Notes: generated by a model from the sequence alone, not told the origin. A DNA stretch of 64,000 nt from Amycolatopsis lurida (GCF_900105055.1 NZ_FNTA01000004.1:62001-126000); one strand, 5' to 3'. Shown: positions 1 through 12,909, numbered from the stretch's first letter. Made by a program: numbers and translations.

Positions 1-3000
1 CGGCAGTTCCGTCTTGAGCCTGTCCCGCAGACGCTGCACCAGTTCACCGCCGCCGCGGGCCGCCGTCGGGCTCGTGGCGTACTTGGTCAGGTTCGTGCCG
101 AGCGAGACCGGCTGATGCACCCCGGTGACCAGCGCTTCTGTCTGTCCCTTGTGGACGAACACGGTCTCGAACGCGCCCTCGGCCGACCAGGTGCAGTACA
201 CCCGGAACCCGAGCCGGTCGCCGAGTTCGTGCACGTCCTCGGGCTCCACACCACGGGAAGCGCGGAACAACGCGAGGACGTCGATCAGCGGCACACCGGC
301 GTCCAGCGCACGCGTCGCCTCGACCTCCGGAGCCTGCCGCGCGTCCGGGATCCGGCTCACCCGCAGCGTTTCCACGCCGGTGAGGCGCTCCTCCAGCGTG
401 GCGAGCGAACCGACCTCGTCCCAAGACAGTCGTGGCGCCTGCGCGACCGACACCGTGTCGGCAGGTTCCTTCACGAGGACCGCGTCGTAGCGGTACCGGC
501 TCAGCTCGTTGTGCAGCCGGGCCCGTTTGATCCGGACCTGCGCGGCGACGTCCGGCAGCCGCCGCGCAAGCGCGGTGAAGTAGTCCGGGTCGATCAGCAG
601 TTCCTTCTCCAGCGCGGCGCCGCGTTCGATCGCGCGCCGCACTTGGGCGACGTCGGACGTCGCGTCGGCGCGGGTGAGCTGGATCGCGGTGTGGAAGGCG
701 CGGGCGAGCCGGAGGTTGCGGACGTCGCCGACGAACAGCGCGCCGCCGGGAGCGAGCAGCCCGATCGCCTTCGTGATCACGTCGGTCAGGTAGTCGACGC
801 TCGGGAAGTACTGGATGACGGAGTTGATCACGATGGTGTCGAACCGGCCGGCGGGCAGGCCGTCGAACACGTGCGCCGGCTGGGCCCGCAGATTCACCTT
901 GGCCGCCAGCGCGGGATCCTGTTCCAGCTCGCGGTTCAGCTTCGCGATCACCGGCGCGGCGAGGTCGGTGCCCCAGTACTCCTGGACCAGTGGCGCGATC
1001 TGCCCCATGAGCAGACCGGTGCCGACGCCGATCTCCAGCACCCGTTCCGGCTTCAGCTCGGCGATGCGGTCGACGGTCGCCCGCCGCCATTCCCGCATGT
1101 GCTCCAGCGGGATCGGTTCGCCGTCGTAGCTGGAGTCCCAGCCCGCGAAGTCCTCGGTGAACAACGCCGTCGGGATCTCGGTGTACTCGTCGGAGTAGAT
1201 CTGCTGCCATTCCCCGACCTGGTCGGCTTCGGCCTCCGCGCGCGCGTCCCCGCTCAGCTCGGCCGGGACGACGTACCCGATGAGCCGTTGCAGACCGGGC
1301 GCCGACGGGTCCGGCCGCGCGATGACGGCGGCCTGCGCGACCTCCGGGTACCGGCTCAGCGCGGTCTCGATCTCGCCGAGTTCGACGCGGTAGCCCCGGA
1401 TCTTGACCTGGTCGTCGGTACGGCCGAGGAAGTCGATGTTCCCGTCGGCGCGGCGGCGCACCAGGTCGCCGGTGCGGTACATCCGCCCGCCACCGGGCAC
1501 GAACGGGTCGGCGACGAACCGTTCGGCGGTCAGCCCAGGGCGACCGAGGTAGCCGCGGGCCAAGCCCTCGCCCGCGATGTAGAGCTCACCCGCGACGCCG
1601 TCGCGGACCGGCCGGAGCCAGGCGTCGACGATGTAGGCGCGCGTGTTCCAGATCGGCTTGCCGACGGTCGGGGTGTCGCTGTCGGTCGTTCCGCCGCCGA
1701 GCGTGTTGATCGTGTACTCGGTGGGGCCGTACAGGTTGTAGCCGTAGGTCCCGTCGGTGTCCCGCAGCCGGTTCCACACCGACTCGGACACCGCTTCGCC
1801 GCCGAGCAGGACGAGCGCCGGCCGGTGTCCCTCCAGCAGTCCTTCCTCGATGAGCAGGTGCGCGTACGTCGGCGTCACGTTGACGACGTCGACCTCGTGC
1901 TGGTCGCAGTACGCCACGAGCGCCCGCGCGTCCCGCCGCAGTTCCTCGTCGCAGACGTGGACTTCGTGCCCTTCCACGAGCCACAGCAGTTCTTCCCACG
2001 ACATGTCGAAGGCGAACGACACGGTGTGCGCGATCCGCAGCCGCCGTCCGCCCGCCGACGCGATCGCCGGGGCGAAAATGGCGCCCTGGTGGTTGAGCTG
2101 CATGTTCGTCAGGCCGCGGTACGGCGTGACGACACCCTTGGGTTTTCCGGTCGAGCCCGACGTGTAGATGACGTAAGCCGGGTGCTCCATGCGGTCCGCG
2201 CGGCCGCGCTCGAACAGCGGCCGTTCGGCGTCGGAGATCGGGCCGTCGCCGAACGCCCTGTCTTCGTGGTCGTCGACGAGCACACGAGGGACGTCATCAG
2301 GCAGTGTCGCCGAGACGTCCTTTGTGGACACCAGGCACAGCGGCCGGGCGTCCTCCAGCATCACCGTGAGCCGGTCGACCGGGTAGTCGAGTTCCAGCGG
2401 CAGGTACGCCGCGCCGGTCCGGAGCACGGCGAACAGCGCGACGACCATGTCGATCGACCGCGGCAGCCCGAGCGCGATCACCTGTTCCGGCGCCGCCCCC
2501 TTCGCCAGCAGCAGCCGGGCCATCCGGTTGATACGCGCGTCGAGCTCGGCGTAGGTCAGTTCTTCCGAACCGAACACCAGGGCCGTCGCGTCCGGAGTCC
2601 GCTCGGCCTGGACGGCCAGCAGGTCCGCGATCGTGTCCTCGACGACGGGATGCTCGGCCTCGGCCCAGCCCGCCTCCAGCGCGGCACGATCCTCGGCGGA
2701 CACCGTCGCCAGCGCGGCGACCGGCTTCACCGGGTCGTCGACGATCTGGGCGACCAGTGACGTGAACCGGTCCAGCACCGACGCGGCCTCGGCGGCGTCG
2801 AACACGTCGTCCCGATAGGACACCGTGATCCGGATCTCCTCGCCCGGCGTGACCACCAGCGTCAGCGGATAGTGCGTGGCGTCGATGTTCAGCAGGCCGG
2901 TGATGCCGTGCCGGTGACGCAGGCCGTCGCGTCGTTCGTCGCCGTCGGCGTTGCGCAGCACGAAAAGCGTGTCGAAAAGGACTCGGTGCCCGGCCTCCCG

Positions 3001-6000
3001 CTGCAAGACGCCGAGGCTCATGAACTCGTACGGCGTCAGGTCCATGCGCTCCGACTGCAAGCGCCGCACCAGGTCCAGGACGGATTCGTTCGCGTCGAGC
3101 CGCACCCTGGTTGGCACGGTGTTGAGGAACAGGCCGATGGTGTTCTCGATCTCGGGCACGGCCGCGGGCCTGCCCGCTACCGCGGCGCCGAAGACGACGT
3201 CGGTCCGCCCGGTCATGGTCGACAGGACCAGCCCCCAGGCGGCGTTGAGCACGGAGTTGACGGTCAGGCCGTGCCTTCTGGCCTGCTCACGCAACGCGCG
3301 GCCCAGTTCGGGCGGGAGCACCGCGTCCAGGTTGACCGGGGTCGCCGGAACCAGGTCCCGGCCTTCCGGTCCGATGACCGTCGGCTCCGCGAGACCGGAC
3401 AGCGCCTCACGCCACGCGTTCGTGGCCGCCTCGATGTCCTGCCGGTCCAGCCAACGCAGGAAGTCCACATAGGACCCGGCGGCGGGCAGAGCGCGGTCGT
3501 CGCCGCCGAGGTCGTACAGCGCGAACAACTGCTCGATGAACAGCCAGGCGGACCAGCCGTCCCAGAGCAGCAGGTGCCGGTTCAGCACCACACGGTCGCG
3601 TCCGTCGCCGAGCCGCACCAGCTTCAGCCGGAACAACGGCGGGGCACCGAGGTCGAACCGGGTCGCGCGGTCCTCGGCCATCAAAGCGTCGAGGCGTTCC
3701 TGCTGTTCGTCTTCGGGCAGCGCCGAAAGGTCCACTTCGGACACCGGGGGTTCGATCTCGGCCGCCACGAACTGCACCGGCCCGCGCAGCCCCTCGCTGG
3801 TGAACCCGGCGCCGAGACTCGGGATCCGCCGGAGCAACGCGGAGACCGCCGCCCGCAGCCGGTCGGCGTCCAGGCGGTGATCGAAGTCGATCGCCTCCTG
3901 GATCGTGTAGATGTCGACCCGGTCGGAGTTGTAGCTGGAGTGGAAGAACAGGCCTTCCTGCAGCGGCGACAGCGGCCAGACGTCGGCGACCGGCACCGGG
4001 CTGACCCGCTCGACGCGGGCGATCTCCTCTTGCGTCAGCGACACGAGTTCGAGGTCGGACGGCGTGAGGCCCACCGGTGCGCGCGTGTCCACGGCCGCGA
4101 GCTCGCGCAGGGCCGCGAGCCAGCGGTCGGCGAGCGCCGCGCCCGCACCCGCGAACGTCGCCGTCAGCCTCGGTCCGTCCGTGGTCTCCTCACAGACGAC
4201 CCCGATGCGGAGGTCGTGGTCCCCGGACGGTGGCACGGCCGTGTGCCCGGCGACCTGCCACTCCCCCGGCCCGGCCGGGATCCGGCCGTCGTACCGCAGG
4301 GCGATCCGCGGCTTCGCGAGCCCGGCGAGCAACGGGCCGGCCTGGACGTTGAGGTACCGCAGCGGGCCATAGCCCTCGGGCGTCTTGCGGACGGTCTCCT
4401 TGACGGCTTTGAGCATCGCGAGCGGTTCACCGGTGGCGGTGATGCGCACCGGGCGGACCGACGTCAGTGCGCCGACCGTGTCCGAGGTGTCCACCCTGCC
4501 ATGCAGGTCGACGAGGAGGTCGCCGTCCACGGCGGCTTTCAGCGCCGTCAGGAGGACGTCGGTCACGTCGCCGTGCACAGCCGACGGGAGCGCGCCGATG
4601 AGCGTCCGCGTGTCCTCAATGGACAGAGTGATGGGACGCTCGGCGATGTCGCCGCGAATCTCGGCGGAGCCGGGCGCCAAGATCTCGGCCCAGTGCTCGA
4701 TCTCGCCGAGCAGCGCGGGATCCCGCGCTTCGTCGGTGATCCGTCGGGCGATCGTCCGCACCGACGTCCGCACCGGGGTGAACACCGGCGGGCGGCCGTC
4801 GGTCACGGCATGCCAGGCGATCGCGAGATCGGCCGCCAGCGTCGCCCAGCTCCGTGCGTCCAGCAGGACCGGATGGGCGATCAAGAGGAGCCTGCCCGGT
4901 TCGTCGAACCAGACGGCCTGCAGCAGGTTGTCCGTCAATCGGTCGGCGGCGTCCCGGTATTCGTCCTCCAGGGAGCCGGTCGCGTGACGAAGCAGGTCCG
5001 CCGCCTGAACCGTCCCTTGTGGACGGACTTCGAGCGACCACAGAACCGAAGCGACCCGCGACAGTTCGAGCCGCAGGCCGTCGTGGTGGTCGAGCACGAG
5101 TTGCAGGGCGGCGGCGAGCGTCTCGACGTCGGCGCTGTCGGGTGCGGTCAGCAGCACGGACTCCGGCTGGATCGCGTCGCCGAGCTCGCGAAGCCTGAGC
5201 ACTTCGGGAAGGAGAGGCACGGTACCGACACCGTCGGCGACGACCACCGGCTCGGCAGGCACGGCGGAAGCGGCGAGCGCGGCCGGGGTCCGGAGCTCGA
5301 AGACGTCCTTGGGGCTCAGCTCGAACCCGGCCCGGCGGGCACGGCTCGACACGGCGATCGACGAGATGCTGTCGCCGCCGAGCAGGAAGAAGTCCCCGTC
5401 GGCGCCGACGGAGTCCAGGCCGAGGACGTCCGCGAAGATCCGTGCGAGGGTGCGTTCCTGATCACTCTCCGGGGCGGTGGCGGCTTTTCCGACCTCGGGC
5501 GCGGGCAGGGCGCGGACGTCGAGCTTTCCGCTGGGGGTCAAGGGGAATTCGTCGAGGATGACGAACGCCTGCGGGACCATCGGCGCCGGCAGCGCCTCGC
5601 TGACGGCGGCACGCAGCCGCTCCGGGTCCGCGTCGCCGACGACGTAACCGACGAGCGCGCCGTCCTTCGCGACGACCGTGGCGGCCGTGACCTCCGGCCG
5701 CGCGACGAGGACTGCCTCGATCTCGCCGAGTTCGATCCGGTTGCCGCGGATCTTCACCTGCCGGTCGGTGCGGCCGAGGTACTCGATCTCGCCGTCGGCG
5801 CGGCGCCGCACGAGGTCACCGGTCCGGTACAGGCGCTGTCCCGGCTCGCCGAACGGGTCGGCGACGAAGCGTTCGGCGGTCAGGCCGGGCCGTCCGTGGT
5901 AACCGCGAGCCAGCTGGACACCGGCGAGATACAGCTCGCCCGCCACCCCGTCGGGCACCGGGCGAAGGCAGCCGTCGAGGACGTGCACCCGCGTGTTCCA

Positions 6001-9000
6001 CACCGGACGCCCGATGGGCACGGTGGCGCCCTCGGCCCCTGTGCTCGCGAAGAAGGTGACGTCCACGGCCGCCTCGGTGGGGCCGTAGAGGTTGTGCAGC
6101 GGGACACCGGTCAGCGAACGCCAGCGGGCGGCGATCTCGCCGGTCAGCGCCTCGCCGCTGGAGAACACCCTGCGCAACGACCCGAGCTCACCGGTGACCT
6201 CGTCGCTGCCGAGGAACGCGGCGAGCATGGACGGGACGAAGTGCAGGGTGGTGATCTGCCGTTCCCGGATCACCCGCGCGAGATACGCGGGGTCGCGGTG
6301 GCCGTCCGGCTCCGCCAGGACCACCGCGGCGCCCTCGCACAGCGCCCAGAAGAACTCCCACACCGACACGTCGAAACTCGACGGGGTCTTCTGCAGCACG
6401 CGATCCGAGGCCGTGAGCCGGTACTCGTGCTGCATCCACGCGAGTCGGTTGACGATCGCGCGATGCGTGACGGCCACGCCCTTCGGCCGCCCGGTCGATC
6501 CGGAGGTGTAGATCAGGTAGGCGGTGGTGTCCGGCCCGGCGGCCGCTCCTGGGACGTCGTCGACGGGTTCGCCGGTGACGGGGACCTGCGTGAGCCCGTC
6601 GAGGACCGGGATCCGCGCGGCCGTCCCGGATTCGGAGAGTACGAGACGCGCACCGGAATCGGCGAGCATGTATTCGAGCCGGTCCGCCGGGTAGTCGAGG
6701 TCGATCGGCAGGTAGGCGGCCCCGGCCTTGAGGACACCCAGCAAGGCGACCATCAGCTCGGCCGACCTCGGCACGGCGACGGCGACGACCTCTTCGGGAC
6801 CGGCGCCCAGGGCACGCAGCCTGCGGGCCAGGTTCTCGGCGCGGGCGTCGAGGTCCGCATAGGACAGTTCGGTGTCCCTGAAGATCACCGCCGTCGCGGA
6901 CGGCGTCCTCGCGACCTGCTCCGCGAAGGCCTCGGCCAGCGTTCGCTCGGGGACCGGATGCGAGGTGGCGTTGAGTTCGGCGAGACGGCCACGTTCGGCG
7001 GGCGACAGCAGGTCGAGGGCGGCGACCGGCAATTCGGGGTTCGCGGTCAACGTCTCCAGCAGGCGGGCGAACCGCTCGGCGAGCTGCCCGGCCGCGACCG
7101 CGTCGATCCGCGCGGCATCGAACTTGAGGCTGAACTCCAGGTCTTCACCCGGTGTCACGATCACCGCGACCGGGAAGTGCACCGCGTCGGTGACCTCGAC
7201 ACCGGTGAGGCGGACGGTTCCGGACGCGCGTTCGCCGTCACGCGGGAAATTCTCGACGACCACGAGGGTGTCGAACAGTTCTTCCTGCCCCGCACCGGCG
7301 ATACGCTGCAGTTCGCCGAGGCCGAGATGCTGGTGGTCCAGCAACGCCGCCTGCTCGTCCCCCAGCCGCCGCAGCACGGCGGCGACGGTCTCGGCTCCCG
7401 ACCAGCGCAGGCGCACCGGAACCGTGTTGATGTAGAGGCCGACCGCCGACTCGATACCGGCGGCACCGCTGTCACGGCCGGAGACCGTGCTGCCGAACAG
7501 CACGTCGTCCCGGCCGGTGAGCCCGCCGAGCAGGAGACCCCACGCGCCGTGCAGCACGGTGCCGAGGGTGAGCCCGTGCGCGCGAGCCAGGGCCGACAAC
7601 GACTTCGTCGCCTGCTCACCGAGGTTCAGGTGCAGCCGCGACGGCTGTCTCGCCGCACCGGCCCGTCCATCGACCAGGCGGGTGGGTTCGTCCACTCCGG
7701 ACAGTGCCGCGCGCCAGGCTTCACGCGAAGCCTCGTGATCACGTGACGCGAGCCGCCGCAGGTGGTCGGCGCGGGTGTCCTCCTCCGGGAGCGGGTTTTC
7801 CGGATTTCCGTATCCCGCCAGCAGTTCGCGAAGCAGCACCACGACCGACCAGCCGTCGGCGATGATGTGGTGGAACGTCAGCGCCAGCTTGGCGTGACGC
7901 TCGTCGAGCCGGGTGAAGGTGGCCCGCAGCAGCGGCGGCCGGGCGAAGTCGAACCGGCGCGCGCGATCGGCCTCGAAGGCTTCCGCTGCGTCTTCGGCGG
8001 CCACCTCGCGCCACGGCAGTTCGGCGTGCCGGGTCACCGTCTGGACGACCCGGCCGCCGTCGAGCTGCCGGAAACCCGATCGCAGCGACGAATATCGGTC
8101 GAGCAGCGCCTGTGCCGACCGGCGCAGGCGGTCAGCGTCGACGTCGCCTTCGAGGTCTAGCACCTCCTGGACCGTATAGATGTCCGCAGCCTGGCCGCCT
8201 TCGAACTCCGCGTGGAAGAAAAACCCTTCCTGCAACGGCGTCACGGGCAGGACGTCGGCGTACTCGGCGAGCGATGCGCGCTCCGCGCCGGTCAGCTCCA
8301 GCAACGGCCGCTCGTCCACAGTGGACTCGGAGGTCACCACGCCGGCACAGGAGGCCAGCGCTTCCGGCGTCCGGTGCTGGAACACCTGACGCGGGGTGAT
8401 GGCGAGACCGTGTTCCGCAGCGCCCAGCACCAGCCGGATGGACAGGATGCTGTCGCCGCCGAGCGAGAAGAAGTCGTCGTCGGCACCGAACGAAGCCAGG
8501 CCGAGGGCTCGCGCGGCGACGTCGCACAAGACCCGCTCGCGTTCGGTGCGCGGCGCGCGTCCGGTGGCGGCCGCGCCGAAGTCCGGGAGGGGCAGCGCGG
8601 TGCGGTCGAGTTTGCCGTTCGGCATGATCGGCAGCCGGTCGAGGTCCACGAACGCGGACGGCACCATGTAGTGCGGCAGCGCCGATTCGGCGTGGGCGCG
8701 CAGGTCCTTGAGCAGCGTCGGCGATCCGTCCGCGGCCGGGACGACGTACGCCACCAGCCGCCGGTCGCCCGGCTTGACCTCGCGGGGCACGACGGCGATC
8801 CGCTCGACCCCGGTGAACGCGGCGAGCGCGGACTCGATCTCCCCGGGCTCGATCCGGAACCCGCGGATCTTGACCTGGTGGTCGGTGCGGCCGAGGAAGT
8901 CCAGGTTTCCGTCGGCGCGCCAGCGGACCCGGTCGCCGGTGCGGTACATCCGCGCGCCGCCACCGGCGAACGGGTCGGCGACGAAGCGTTCCGCCGACAG

Positions 9001-11385
9001 CCCCGGACGTCCCGCGTAGCCCCGCGCGAGACCGCGTCCGCCGACGTACAACTCGCCCTCGACACCGACCGGGACCGGCCGCAGCGCGGTGTCGAGGACA
9101 TAGCAGCGGGTGTTCGGATCCGGGACGCCGATCGGGATCGGCCCGGTCCAACCGGGCTCGGCGGCCCACAGCGTCGAGTTCACCGTCGCCTCGGTCAGCC
9201 CGTACGCGGCGACGACCCGCAGGTCTTCGGCCCAGCGCGCGATCAGTTCCGGCGGGACCGTCTCGGTCCCGACGATCAGCACCGCGCCCTTCGGCAGTTC
9301 ACAGTCCGAGGGCAGCGCCGCGACCAGCGACGGCGGCAGGATCATGTGCGTCGCAGCGTTGTCCGCGATGTAGCCGGTCAGTTCGACACCCGCGACGCGG
9401 CGATGCGACGGGACCACGATCAGCGTGCCGCCGACGCACAGCGACATGACCAGATCCCAGACCGTCACGTCGAAACCGGTGGACGCGAACTGCACAACCC
9501 GGCTGTCCTCGCCGATGCCGATCCGTTCGGTCGCCGTGCTGATCAGGCTGCCGATCCCGTCGTGGGACAGGACCACGCCCTTCGGCTTGCCCGTCGAACC
9601 CGAGGTGTAGATGACGTACGCGGCCTGGCTCAGCGCGATCCCGCTCACGTCCACAGTGGACGGATCGAGTGCAGCGAGTTCCGCGGTGGTCTCCGGATCG
9701 CCGAGAAGGATCCGCTCGGCGTCCACACCGGACGGCAGCTGCGCGGTTTCCTCCACAGTGGACACCACGAATCGCGCACCCGCGTGAGAGAGCATGTAGG
9801 CGAGGCGTTCTTCGGGGTGGTCGAGGTCGAGCGGGAGGTATGCGGCCCCGGCCTTCATCACGCCGAGCAACACGACGACGAGATCGGCCGAACGCGGCAT
9901 CGCCACGCCGACGACGTCCTCGTCACCGACACCGCGCTGCCGCAGCAGCCGGGCGAGCCGGTTGGCTGCGGCGTCGACCTCGGCGTAGGTCATCCGGACG
10001 TCCTCGCAGACGACGGCCTCCGCGTCCGGCTTCCGCGCCACGACCCGGGCGAACGCCTCGGGCCAGGACACCTCCGGTGACGCCGCGACCGCCGTGCCGA
10101 GCGCCAGGACCCGGTCCCGTTCCTCGGCGGAGAGCAGATCGATCGCGGCCAGCGGTAAGTCCGGTCCCGCCACGAGGGCGTCCAGCACCGCGGCGAACCG
10201 GCGGCGATGGTCGGCGAGTTCGTCGTCGGAGGACACGGCCTGGTCGGCGTCGAAGTCGAACCGGAGCCCGCGGCCCTCGCCGGCGTCGTACACGGCGATG
10301 GCGACGTCGCTGATCGGCCCGAGTTCGAGGTTGTGCACCGTCGCACTCGCGTCGCCGAACGCGAGTTCGCCGTCCACGGCCATGTAGTTGACGCTCAGCC
10401 CGACGAGTTCGTGCACCCCGCCGCTCGCGCCGAGCTCGCGCGCGAGGTCCTCCCCGCGGTACCGGCTGTGCTCCAGCAGCGCGGAGACCTTCTCCGCGAC
10501 CTGGGCGACGAGCTGCGCCGGCGTCGTCTCCGGGCGCACCGTGAGCCGCAACGGCAGGACGTTGGAGACCATGCCCGGCTGCTCACGCAGGGCGCGGGTG
10601 GTCCTCGCGGTGACCGGCAGGCCGAGGACGAGGTCTTCGGCGCCGGTCACCCGGTGGGCGTACGCCGCCACCGCGGCGATCGCGACACGGGACAGCTTCG
10701 TGCCCGCATCGAGCGCGAACTTCCGCAGGCGACCGGTCTTCGCCGCGGGCAGCTCCCACGAATGCCGCCGGAGCCGGACCCGGCCGGAGGACGCGCGGTC
10801 GAGCAGCCGCACCGGGTTGGGCCTGCCCGCGAGGTCGCCGAGCCAGTGGTCGCGATCGGCTTTCGCGTCGTAGTCCGCCTCGGCCAGCCCGGAGAGCGGC
10901 CACGAGACCTCCTCGGCGGTGCCCGAATAGTGGGCCGCCGCGCGTCGGGTGAGGACGGCCTGGCCGTGCGCGTCCATCACCAGATGGTGGTAGCGCTGGA
11001 ACCAGCGGACCCGGTCCGCGGCCAGGACGAGCAGCGTGTGCGCGGTGAGCGGCCCTCGGGCAGGGTCGGTCACCACGGCGAGCTCGGCTCGCGCCCACTC
11101 GTCCGCGGCCAGCTCCGGATCCGGCTCACCGGTGAAGTCGAGGACCGTGACCTCACCGGGGCTGGCCGGACGCTGGACCGGAGTGTCGCCGTCCAGCTCG
11201 ACCGTGACGTGAAGGCATTCCGCCTCCGCGACCGCCCGCCGGACGGCTTCACCCAGCCGGGCGATGTCGACGTCGCCGCGAAGCTCGGCGACCCAGCCGA
11301 TCGTGTAGACCGGGTCGGCCGGGTCGAGCTGCTGCGCGAGCCAGATCCCCTGCTGTGCCGGGGTCAGGGGAAAGCCGCGGTTCAT
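1..11385 (-). CDS. Nonribosomal peptide synthetase, 5' part (C-A-T / C-A-T-E / C-A-MT...), hydroxamate siderophore type
   Basis: Partial gene of at least 3795 codons; the frame is still open at the left edge. The ATG at 11385 starts a protein opening [19 protein letters not shown], a typical condensation-domain N-terminus. Domains by eye: C1 about 5-410 with intact HHLVMDAHG at 133; A1 about 420-925 (core A3 near 590); T1 with LGGDS serine at 979; C2 with HHIIADG at 1172; A2 (A3 core near 1623); T2 serine at 2006; an epimerase-type domain about 2070-2490; C3 about 2510-2940; A3 (core near 3071); and an N-methyltransferase inserted after A8, with SAM motif VLEIGVGTG at 3449. Specificity residues read from A4-A5: A1 D-V-W-I-I-G-A-V-N, A2 D-V-W-H-F-S-L-V-D (the serine code), A3 D-M-E-N-L-G-L-I-N (the hydroxyornithine code of coelichelin). 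The E domain has His-Pro instead of His-His, and C3 has RHLLLWDG. The product inferred is a hydroxamate peptide siderophore. The missing downstream modules decide its length. Confidence 0.95.
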   Translation of the reverse strand, partial: MNRGFPLTPAQQGIWLAQQLDPADPVYTIGWVAELRGDVDIARLGEAVRRAVAEAECLHVTVELDGDTPVQRPASPGEVTVLDFTGEPDPELAADEWARAELAVVTDPARGPLTAHTLLVLAADRVRWFQRYHHLVMDAHGQAVLTRRAAAHYSGTAEEVSWPLSGLAEADYDAKADRDHWLGDLAGRPNPVRLLDRASSGRVRLRRHSWELPAAKTGRLRKFALDAGTKLSRVAIAAVAAYAHRVTGAEDLVLGLPVTARTTRALREQPGMVSNVLPLRLTVRPETTPAQLVAQVAEKVSALLEHSRYRGEDLARELGASGGVHELVGLSVNYMAVDGELAFGDASATVHNLELGPISDVAIAVYDAGEGRGLRFDFDADQAVSSDDELADHRRRFAAVLDALVAGPDLPLAAIDLLSAEERDRVLALGTAVAASPEVSWPEAFARVVARKPDAEAVVCEDVRMTYAEVDAAANRLARLLRQRGVGDEDVVGVAMPRSADLVVVLLGVMKAGAAYLPLDLDHPEERLAYMLSHAGARFVVSTVEETAQLPSGVDAERILLGDPETTAELAALDPSTVDVSGIALSQAAYVIYTSGSTGKPKGVVLSHDGIGSLISTATERIGIGEDSRVVQFASTGFDVTVWDLVMSLCVGGTLIVVPSHRRVAGVELTGYIADNAATHMILPPSLVAALPSDCELPKGAVLIVGTETVPPELIARWAEDLRVVAAYGLTEATVNSTLWAAEPGWTGPIPIGVPDPNTRCYVLDTALRPVPVGVEGELYVGGRGLARGYAGRPGLSAERFVADPFAGGGARMYRTGDRVRWRADGNLDFLGRTDHQVKIRGFRIEPGEIESALAAFTGVERIAVVPREVKPGDRRLVAYVVPAADGSPTLLKDLRAHAESALPHYMVPSAFVDLDRLPIMPNGKLDRTALPLPDFGAAATGRAPRTERERVLCDVAARALGLASFGADDDFFSLGGDSILSIRLVLGAAEHGLAITPRQVFQHRTPEALASCAGVVTSESTVDERPLLELTGAERASLAEYADVLPVTPLQEGFFFHAEFEGGQAADIYTVQEVLDLEGDVDADRLRRSAQALLDRYSSLRSGFRQLDGGRVVQTVTRHAELPWREVAAEDAAEAFEADRARRFDFARPPLLRATFTRLDERHAKLALTFHHIIADGWSVVVLLRELLAGYGNPENPLPEEDTRADHLRRLASRDHEASREAWRAALSGVDEPTRLVDGRAGAARQPSRLHLNLGEQATKSLSALARAHGLTLGTVLHGAWGLLLGGLTGRDDVLFGSTVSGRDSGAAGIESAVGLYINTVPVRLRWSGAETVAAVLRRLGDEQAALLDHQHLGLGELQRIAGAGQEELFDTLVVVENFPRDGERASGTVRLTGVEVTDAVHFPVAVIVTPGEDLEFSLKFDAARIDAVAAGQLAERFARLLETLTANPELPVAALDLLSPAERGRLAELNATSHPVPERTLAEAFAEQVARTPSATAVIFRDTELSYADLDARAENLARRLRALGAGPEEVVAVAVPRSAELMVALLGVLKAGAAYLPIDLDYPADRLEYMLADSGARLVLSESGTAARIPVLDGLTQVPVTGEPVDDVPGAAAGPDTTAYLIYTSGSTGRPKGVAVTHRAIVNRLAWMQHEYRLTASDRVLQKTPSSFDVSVWEFFWALCEGAAVVLAEPDGHRDPAYLARVIRERQITTLHFVPSMLAAFLGSDEVTGELGSLRRVFSSGEALTGEIAARWRSLTGVPLHNLYGPTEAAVDVTFFASTGAEGATVPIGRPVWNTRVHVLDGCLRPVPDGVAGELYLAGVQLARGYHGRPGLTAERFVADPFGEPGQRLYRTGDLVRRRADGEIEYLGRTDRQVKIRGNRIELGEIEAVLVARPEVTAATVVAKDGALVGYVVGDADPERLRAAVSEALPAPMVPQAFVILDEFPLTPSGKLDVRALPAPEVGKAATAPESDQERTLARIFADVLGLDSVGADGDFFLLGGDSISSIAVSSRARRAGFELSPKDVFELRTPAALAASAVPAEPVVVADGVGTVPLLPEVLRLRELGDAIQPESVLLTAPDSADVETLAAALQLVLDHHDGLRLELSRVASVLWSLEVRPQGTVQAADLLRHATGSLEDEYRDAADRLTDNLLQAVWFDEPGRLLLIAHPVLLDARSWATLAADLAIAWHAVTDGRPPVFTPVRTSVRTIARRITDEARDPALLGEIEHWAEILAPGSAEIRGDIAERPITLSIEDTRTLIGALPSAVHGDVTDVLLTALKAAVDGDLLVDLHGRVDTSDTVGALTSVRPVRITATGEPLAMLKAVKETVRKTPEGYGPLRYLNVQAGPLLAGLAKPRIALRYDGRIPAGPGEWQVAGHTAVPPSGDHDLRIGVVCEETTDGPRLTATFAGAGAALADRWLAALRELAAVDTRAPVGLTPSDLELVSLTQEEIARVERVSPVPVADVWPLSPLQEGLFFHSSYNSDRVDIYTIQEAIDFDHRLDADRLRAAVSALLRRIPSLGAGFTSEGLRGPVQFVAAEIEPPVSEVDLSALPEDEQQERLDALMAEDRATRFDLGAPPLFRLKLVRLGDGRDRVVLNRHLLLWDGWSAWLFIEQLFALYDLGGDDRALPAAGSYVDFLRWLDRQDIEAATNAWREALSGLAEPTVIGPEGRDLVPATPVNLDAVLPPELGRALREQARRHGLTVNSVLNAAWGLVLSTMTGRTDVVFGAAVAGRPAAVPEIENTIGLFLNTVPTRVRLDANESVLDLVRRLQSERMDLTPYEFMSLGVLQREAGHRVLFDTLFVLRNADGDERRDGLRHRHGITGLLNIDATHYPLTLVVTPGEEIRITVSYRDDVFDAAEAASVLDRFTSLVAQIVDDPVKPVAALATVSAEDRAALEAGWAEAEHPVVEDTIADLLAVQAERTPDATALVFGSEELTYAELDARINRMARLLLAKGAAPEQVIALGLPRSIDMVVALFAVLRTGAAYLPLELDYPVDRLTVMLEDARPLCLVSTKDVSATLPDDVPRVLVDDHEDRAFGDGPISDAERPLFERGRADRMEHPAYVIYTSGSTGKPKGVVTPYRGLTNMQLNHQGAIFAPAIASAGGRRLRIAHTVSFAFDMSWEELLWLVEGHEVHVCDEELRRDARALVAYCDQHEVDVVNVTPTYAHLLIEEGLLEGHRPALVLLGGEAVSESVWNRLRDTDGTYGYNLYGPTEYTINTLGGGTTDSDTPTVGKPIWNTRAYIVDAWLRPVRDGVAGELYIAGEGLARGYLGRPGLTAERFVADPFVPGGGRMYRTGDLVRRRADGNIDFLGRTDDQVKIRGYRVELGEIETALSRYPEVAQAAVIARPDPSAPGLQRLIGYVVPAELSGDARAEAEADQVGEWQQIYSDEYTEIPTALFTEDFAGWDSSYDGEPIPLEHMREWRRATVDRIAELKPERVLEIGVGTGLLMGQIAPLVQEYWGTDLAAPVIAKLNRELEQDPALAAKVNLRAQPAHVFDGLPAGRFDTIVINSVIQYFPSVDYLTDVITKAIGLLAPGGALFVGDVRNLRLARAFHTAIQLTRADATSDVAQVRRAIERGAALEKELLIDPDYFTALARRLPDVAAQVRIKRARLHNELSRYRYDAVLVKEPADTVSVAQAPRLSWDEVGSLATLEERLTGVETLRVSRIPDARQAPEVEATRALDAGVPLIDVLALFRASRGVEPEDVHELGDRLGFRVYCTWSAEGAFETVFVHKGQTEALVTGVHQPVSLGTNLTKYATSPTAARGGGELVQRLRDRLKTELP

Positions 11386-11428
11386 CGGGTCGCCTCCACC
11401 GTTCAGTGCTTTCGGGATCGTCCGTGCC

Positions 11429-12772
11429 TCAGGCGGGCCCGGTCCCGCTCACCGCGTACTCGGGCCGGGACACGCCCGCGGCCCGGCGATCCACAATGGA
11501 CTGCAGGATCTCGCCGACCCGGACGGCGGTGTTGGACAGCAGCGACGACGTGATGCCGTGCGTGTGCTCGGTACCGCCCTGCAGGTAGATCCCGCCGTCC
11601 AGCGGCGGCTCGGTGACGATCCGGTAGTCGCGTTCGACGCGGAGCCTGCCCTCGTCGTCACGCGCGCAGGCCGACGCCAGCTCACCGAGCAACGGCGTCG
11701 GATCCGCCGGGCTGTACCCGGTGGCGTACACGACGAAGTCGGCGTCGAGCCGGGTCCGCTCCCCGGTCTCCAGCGCTTCGACGGTGACCCGCACTTCGGT
11801 GCCGGTGTCGGTGACCTCGGTGGGGCGGGAGACGTTGATGAGCTTCAGCCGCTCGATCCCCTGCACCTTCTCGCGGTAGACACGCCGGTACAGCTCGTCG
11901 ATGAGTTCGATGTCCACGGCCGAATAGTTGGTCGCGCCGTGGTAGCGCATCAGCCGATCCTTGACCGCTTCCGGCGCATCGTAGAACCGTCCGACCGCCT
12001 CGGGGTCGAAGATCCGGTTCGCGAACGCGCTGTCGTCGGCCGGGCTGTAGCCGTACCGCGCGAACACCGCGCACACCTCGGCCCGGGGGAAGCGGTCGTG
12101 CAGTAGCGCGCTCACTTCGGCCGCACTCTGGCCGGCGCCGACGACGACGAACCGGCGTGGCTCCTCGGCGGCCATCCCCTCCAGCCGGTGCAGGAGTTCG
12201 CTGTTGTGCCAGATCCGTGTGCCCGGCGTCACACCCTCGGGGAGGTTCGGCCGCAGACCGGTGCCCATCACCAGATTGCGGGCGCGCAGGTTCACCAGTT
12301 CGCCGTCGGTGCGGGCGTGCACGTCGAAGAACACGATCTCGTCGCCATCGAACACCGGCGTGACGGAGAGCACTTCGGTGCCGTAGGAAACCAGGTCGTC
12401 GACCTTTTCCGCCGCCCATTCGAAGTAGTCGTGGAACTCGATCCGCAACGGGAACAGGTTCTTGTGGTTGATGAAATCGACCAATCGGTCCTTGCTGTGC
12501 AAATACGACAGGAAGCTGAAGGAACTCGTCGGGTTCCGCATCGTCGCCAGGTCCTTGAGGAAGGAGACCTGCATGGTCGCGTTGTCGATCAACATCCCGC
12601 GGTGCCAGCCGAAACGCGCTTGACGCTCGAGAAAGTGGGCCGTGACGGTCTCGGCCCCCGGCGCGGCGTTGTGCTCGGTGACGGCGATGGCGAGCGCGAG
12701 GTTCGAGGGACCGAACCCGACCCCGACCACGTCGTAGACCGGAACCCGTTCACCGACCACTGCTCGTGCCAT
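11429..12772 (-). CDS. L-ornithine (lysine) N5-monooxygenase
   Basis: The 447-residue length fits the SidA/PvdA/CchB family, which hydroxylates the side-chain amine of ornithine with FAD, NADPH and O2 to give N5-hydroxyornithine, the hydroxamate precursor. The N-terminal FAD motif [12 protein letters not shown] and the NADPH motif [11 protein letters not shown] are present, as is the family's ATGY segment near the C-terminus. It ends 43 bases before the NRPS start on the same strand, so the two are very likely co-transcribed. This matches the hydroxyornithine code of the third A domain. The ATG lies about 70 bases from an iron box. Lysine as substrate is the main alternative; the NRPS code argues for ornithine. 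Confidence 0.93.
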   Translation of the reverse strand: MARAVVGERVPVYDVVGVGFGPSNLALAIAVTEHNAAPGAETVTAHFLERQARFGWHRGMLIDNATMQVSFLKDLATMRNPTSSFSFLSYLHSKDRLVDFINHKNLFPLRIEFHDYFEWAAEKVDDLVSYGTEVLSVTPVFDGDEIVFFDVHARTDGELVNLRARNLVMGTGLRPNLPEGVTPGTRIWHNSELLHRLEGMAAEEPRRFVVVGAGQSAAEVSALLHDRFPRAEVCAVFARYGYSPADDSAFANRIFDPEAVGRFYDAPEAVKDRLMRYHGATNYSAVDIELIDELYRRVYREKVQGIERLKLINVSRPTEVTDTGTEVRVTVEALETGERTRLDADFVVYATGYSPADPTPLLGELASACARDDEGRLRVERDYRIVTEPPLDGGIYLQGGTEHTHGITSSLLSNTAVRVGEILQSIVDRRAAGVSRPEYAVSGTGPA

Positions 12773-12842
12773 CTTGAACCCCTAGCGCGGCTCAGCCGCA
12801 TCTCGGTACTTCGTTACAAAGACCAGGGAACCCTAACCTAAG

Positions 12843-12861
12843 TTAGGTGAGGCTCAACTAG
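12843..12861. promoter_or_regulatory. Iron box (IdeR/DmdR1-type operator)
   Basis: TTAGGTGAGGCTCAACTAG resembles the actinobacterial iron-box consensus TTAGGTTAGGCTAACCTAA, with most positions matching. It overlaps a second dyad, ACCTAA-G-TTAGGT (about 12836-12848), so two repressor dimers could bind. It sits between the divergent monooxygenase and formyltransferase starts and would repress both arms of the siderophore locus when iron is plentiful. Confidence 0.8.
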
Positions 12862-12909
12862 TACTTTTAGTGGTGATGTTCATCCCTCGACCAGGAGGAG
12901 GCCGGTCCC

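Noticed and set aside
115..11553. Very long plus-strand open frames opposite the NRPS (about 881, 1624, 622 and 448 codons)
   Set aside because: They are antisense shadows of the minus-strand NRPS. Their translations are Arg/His/Gln/Val-rich without domains, while the minus frame carries all NRPS motifs in one phase from 11385 to the left edge.
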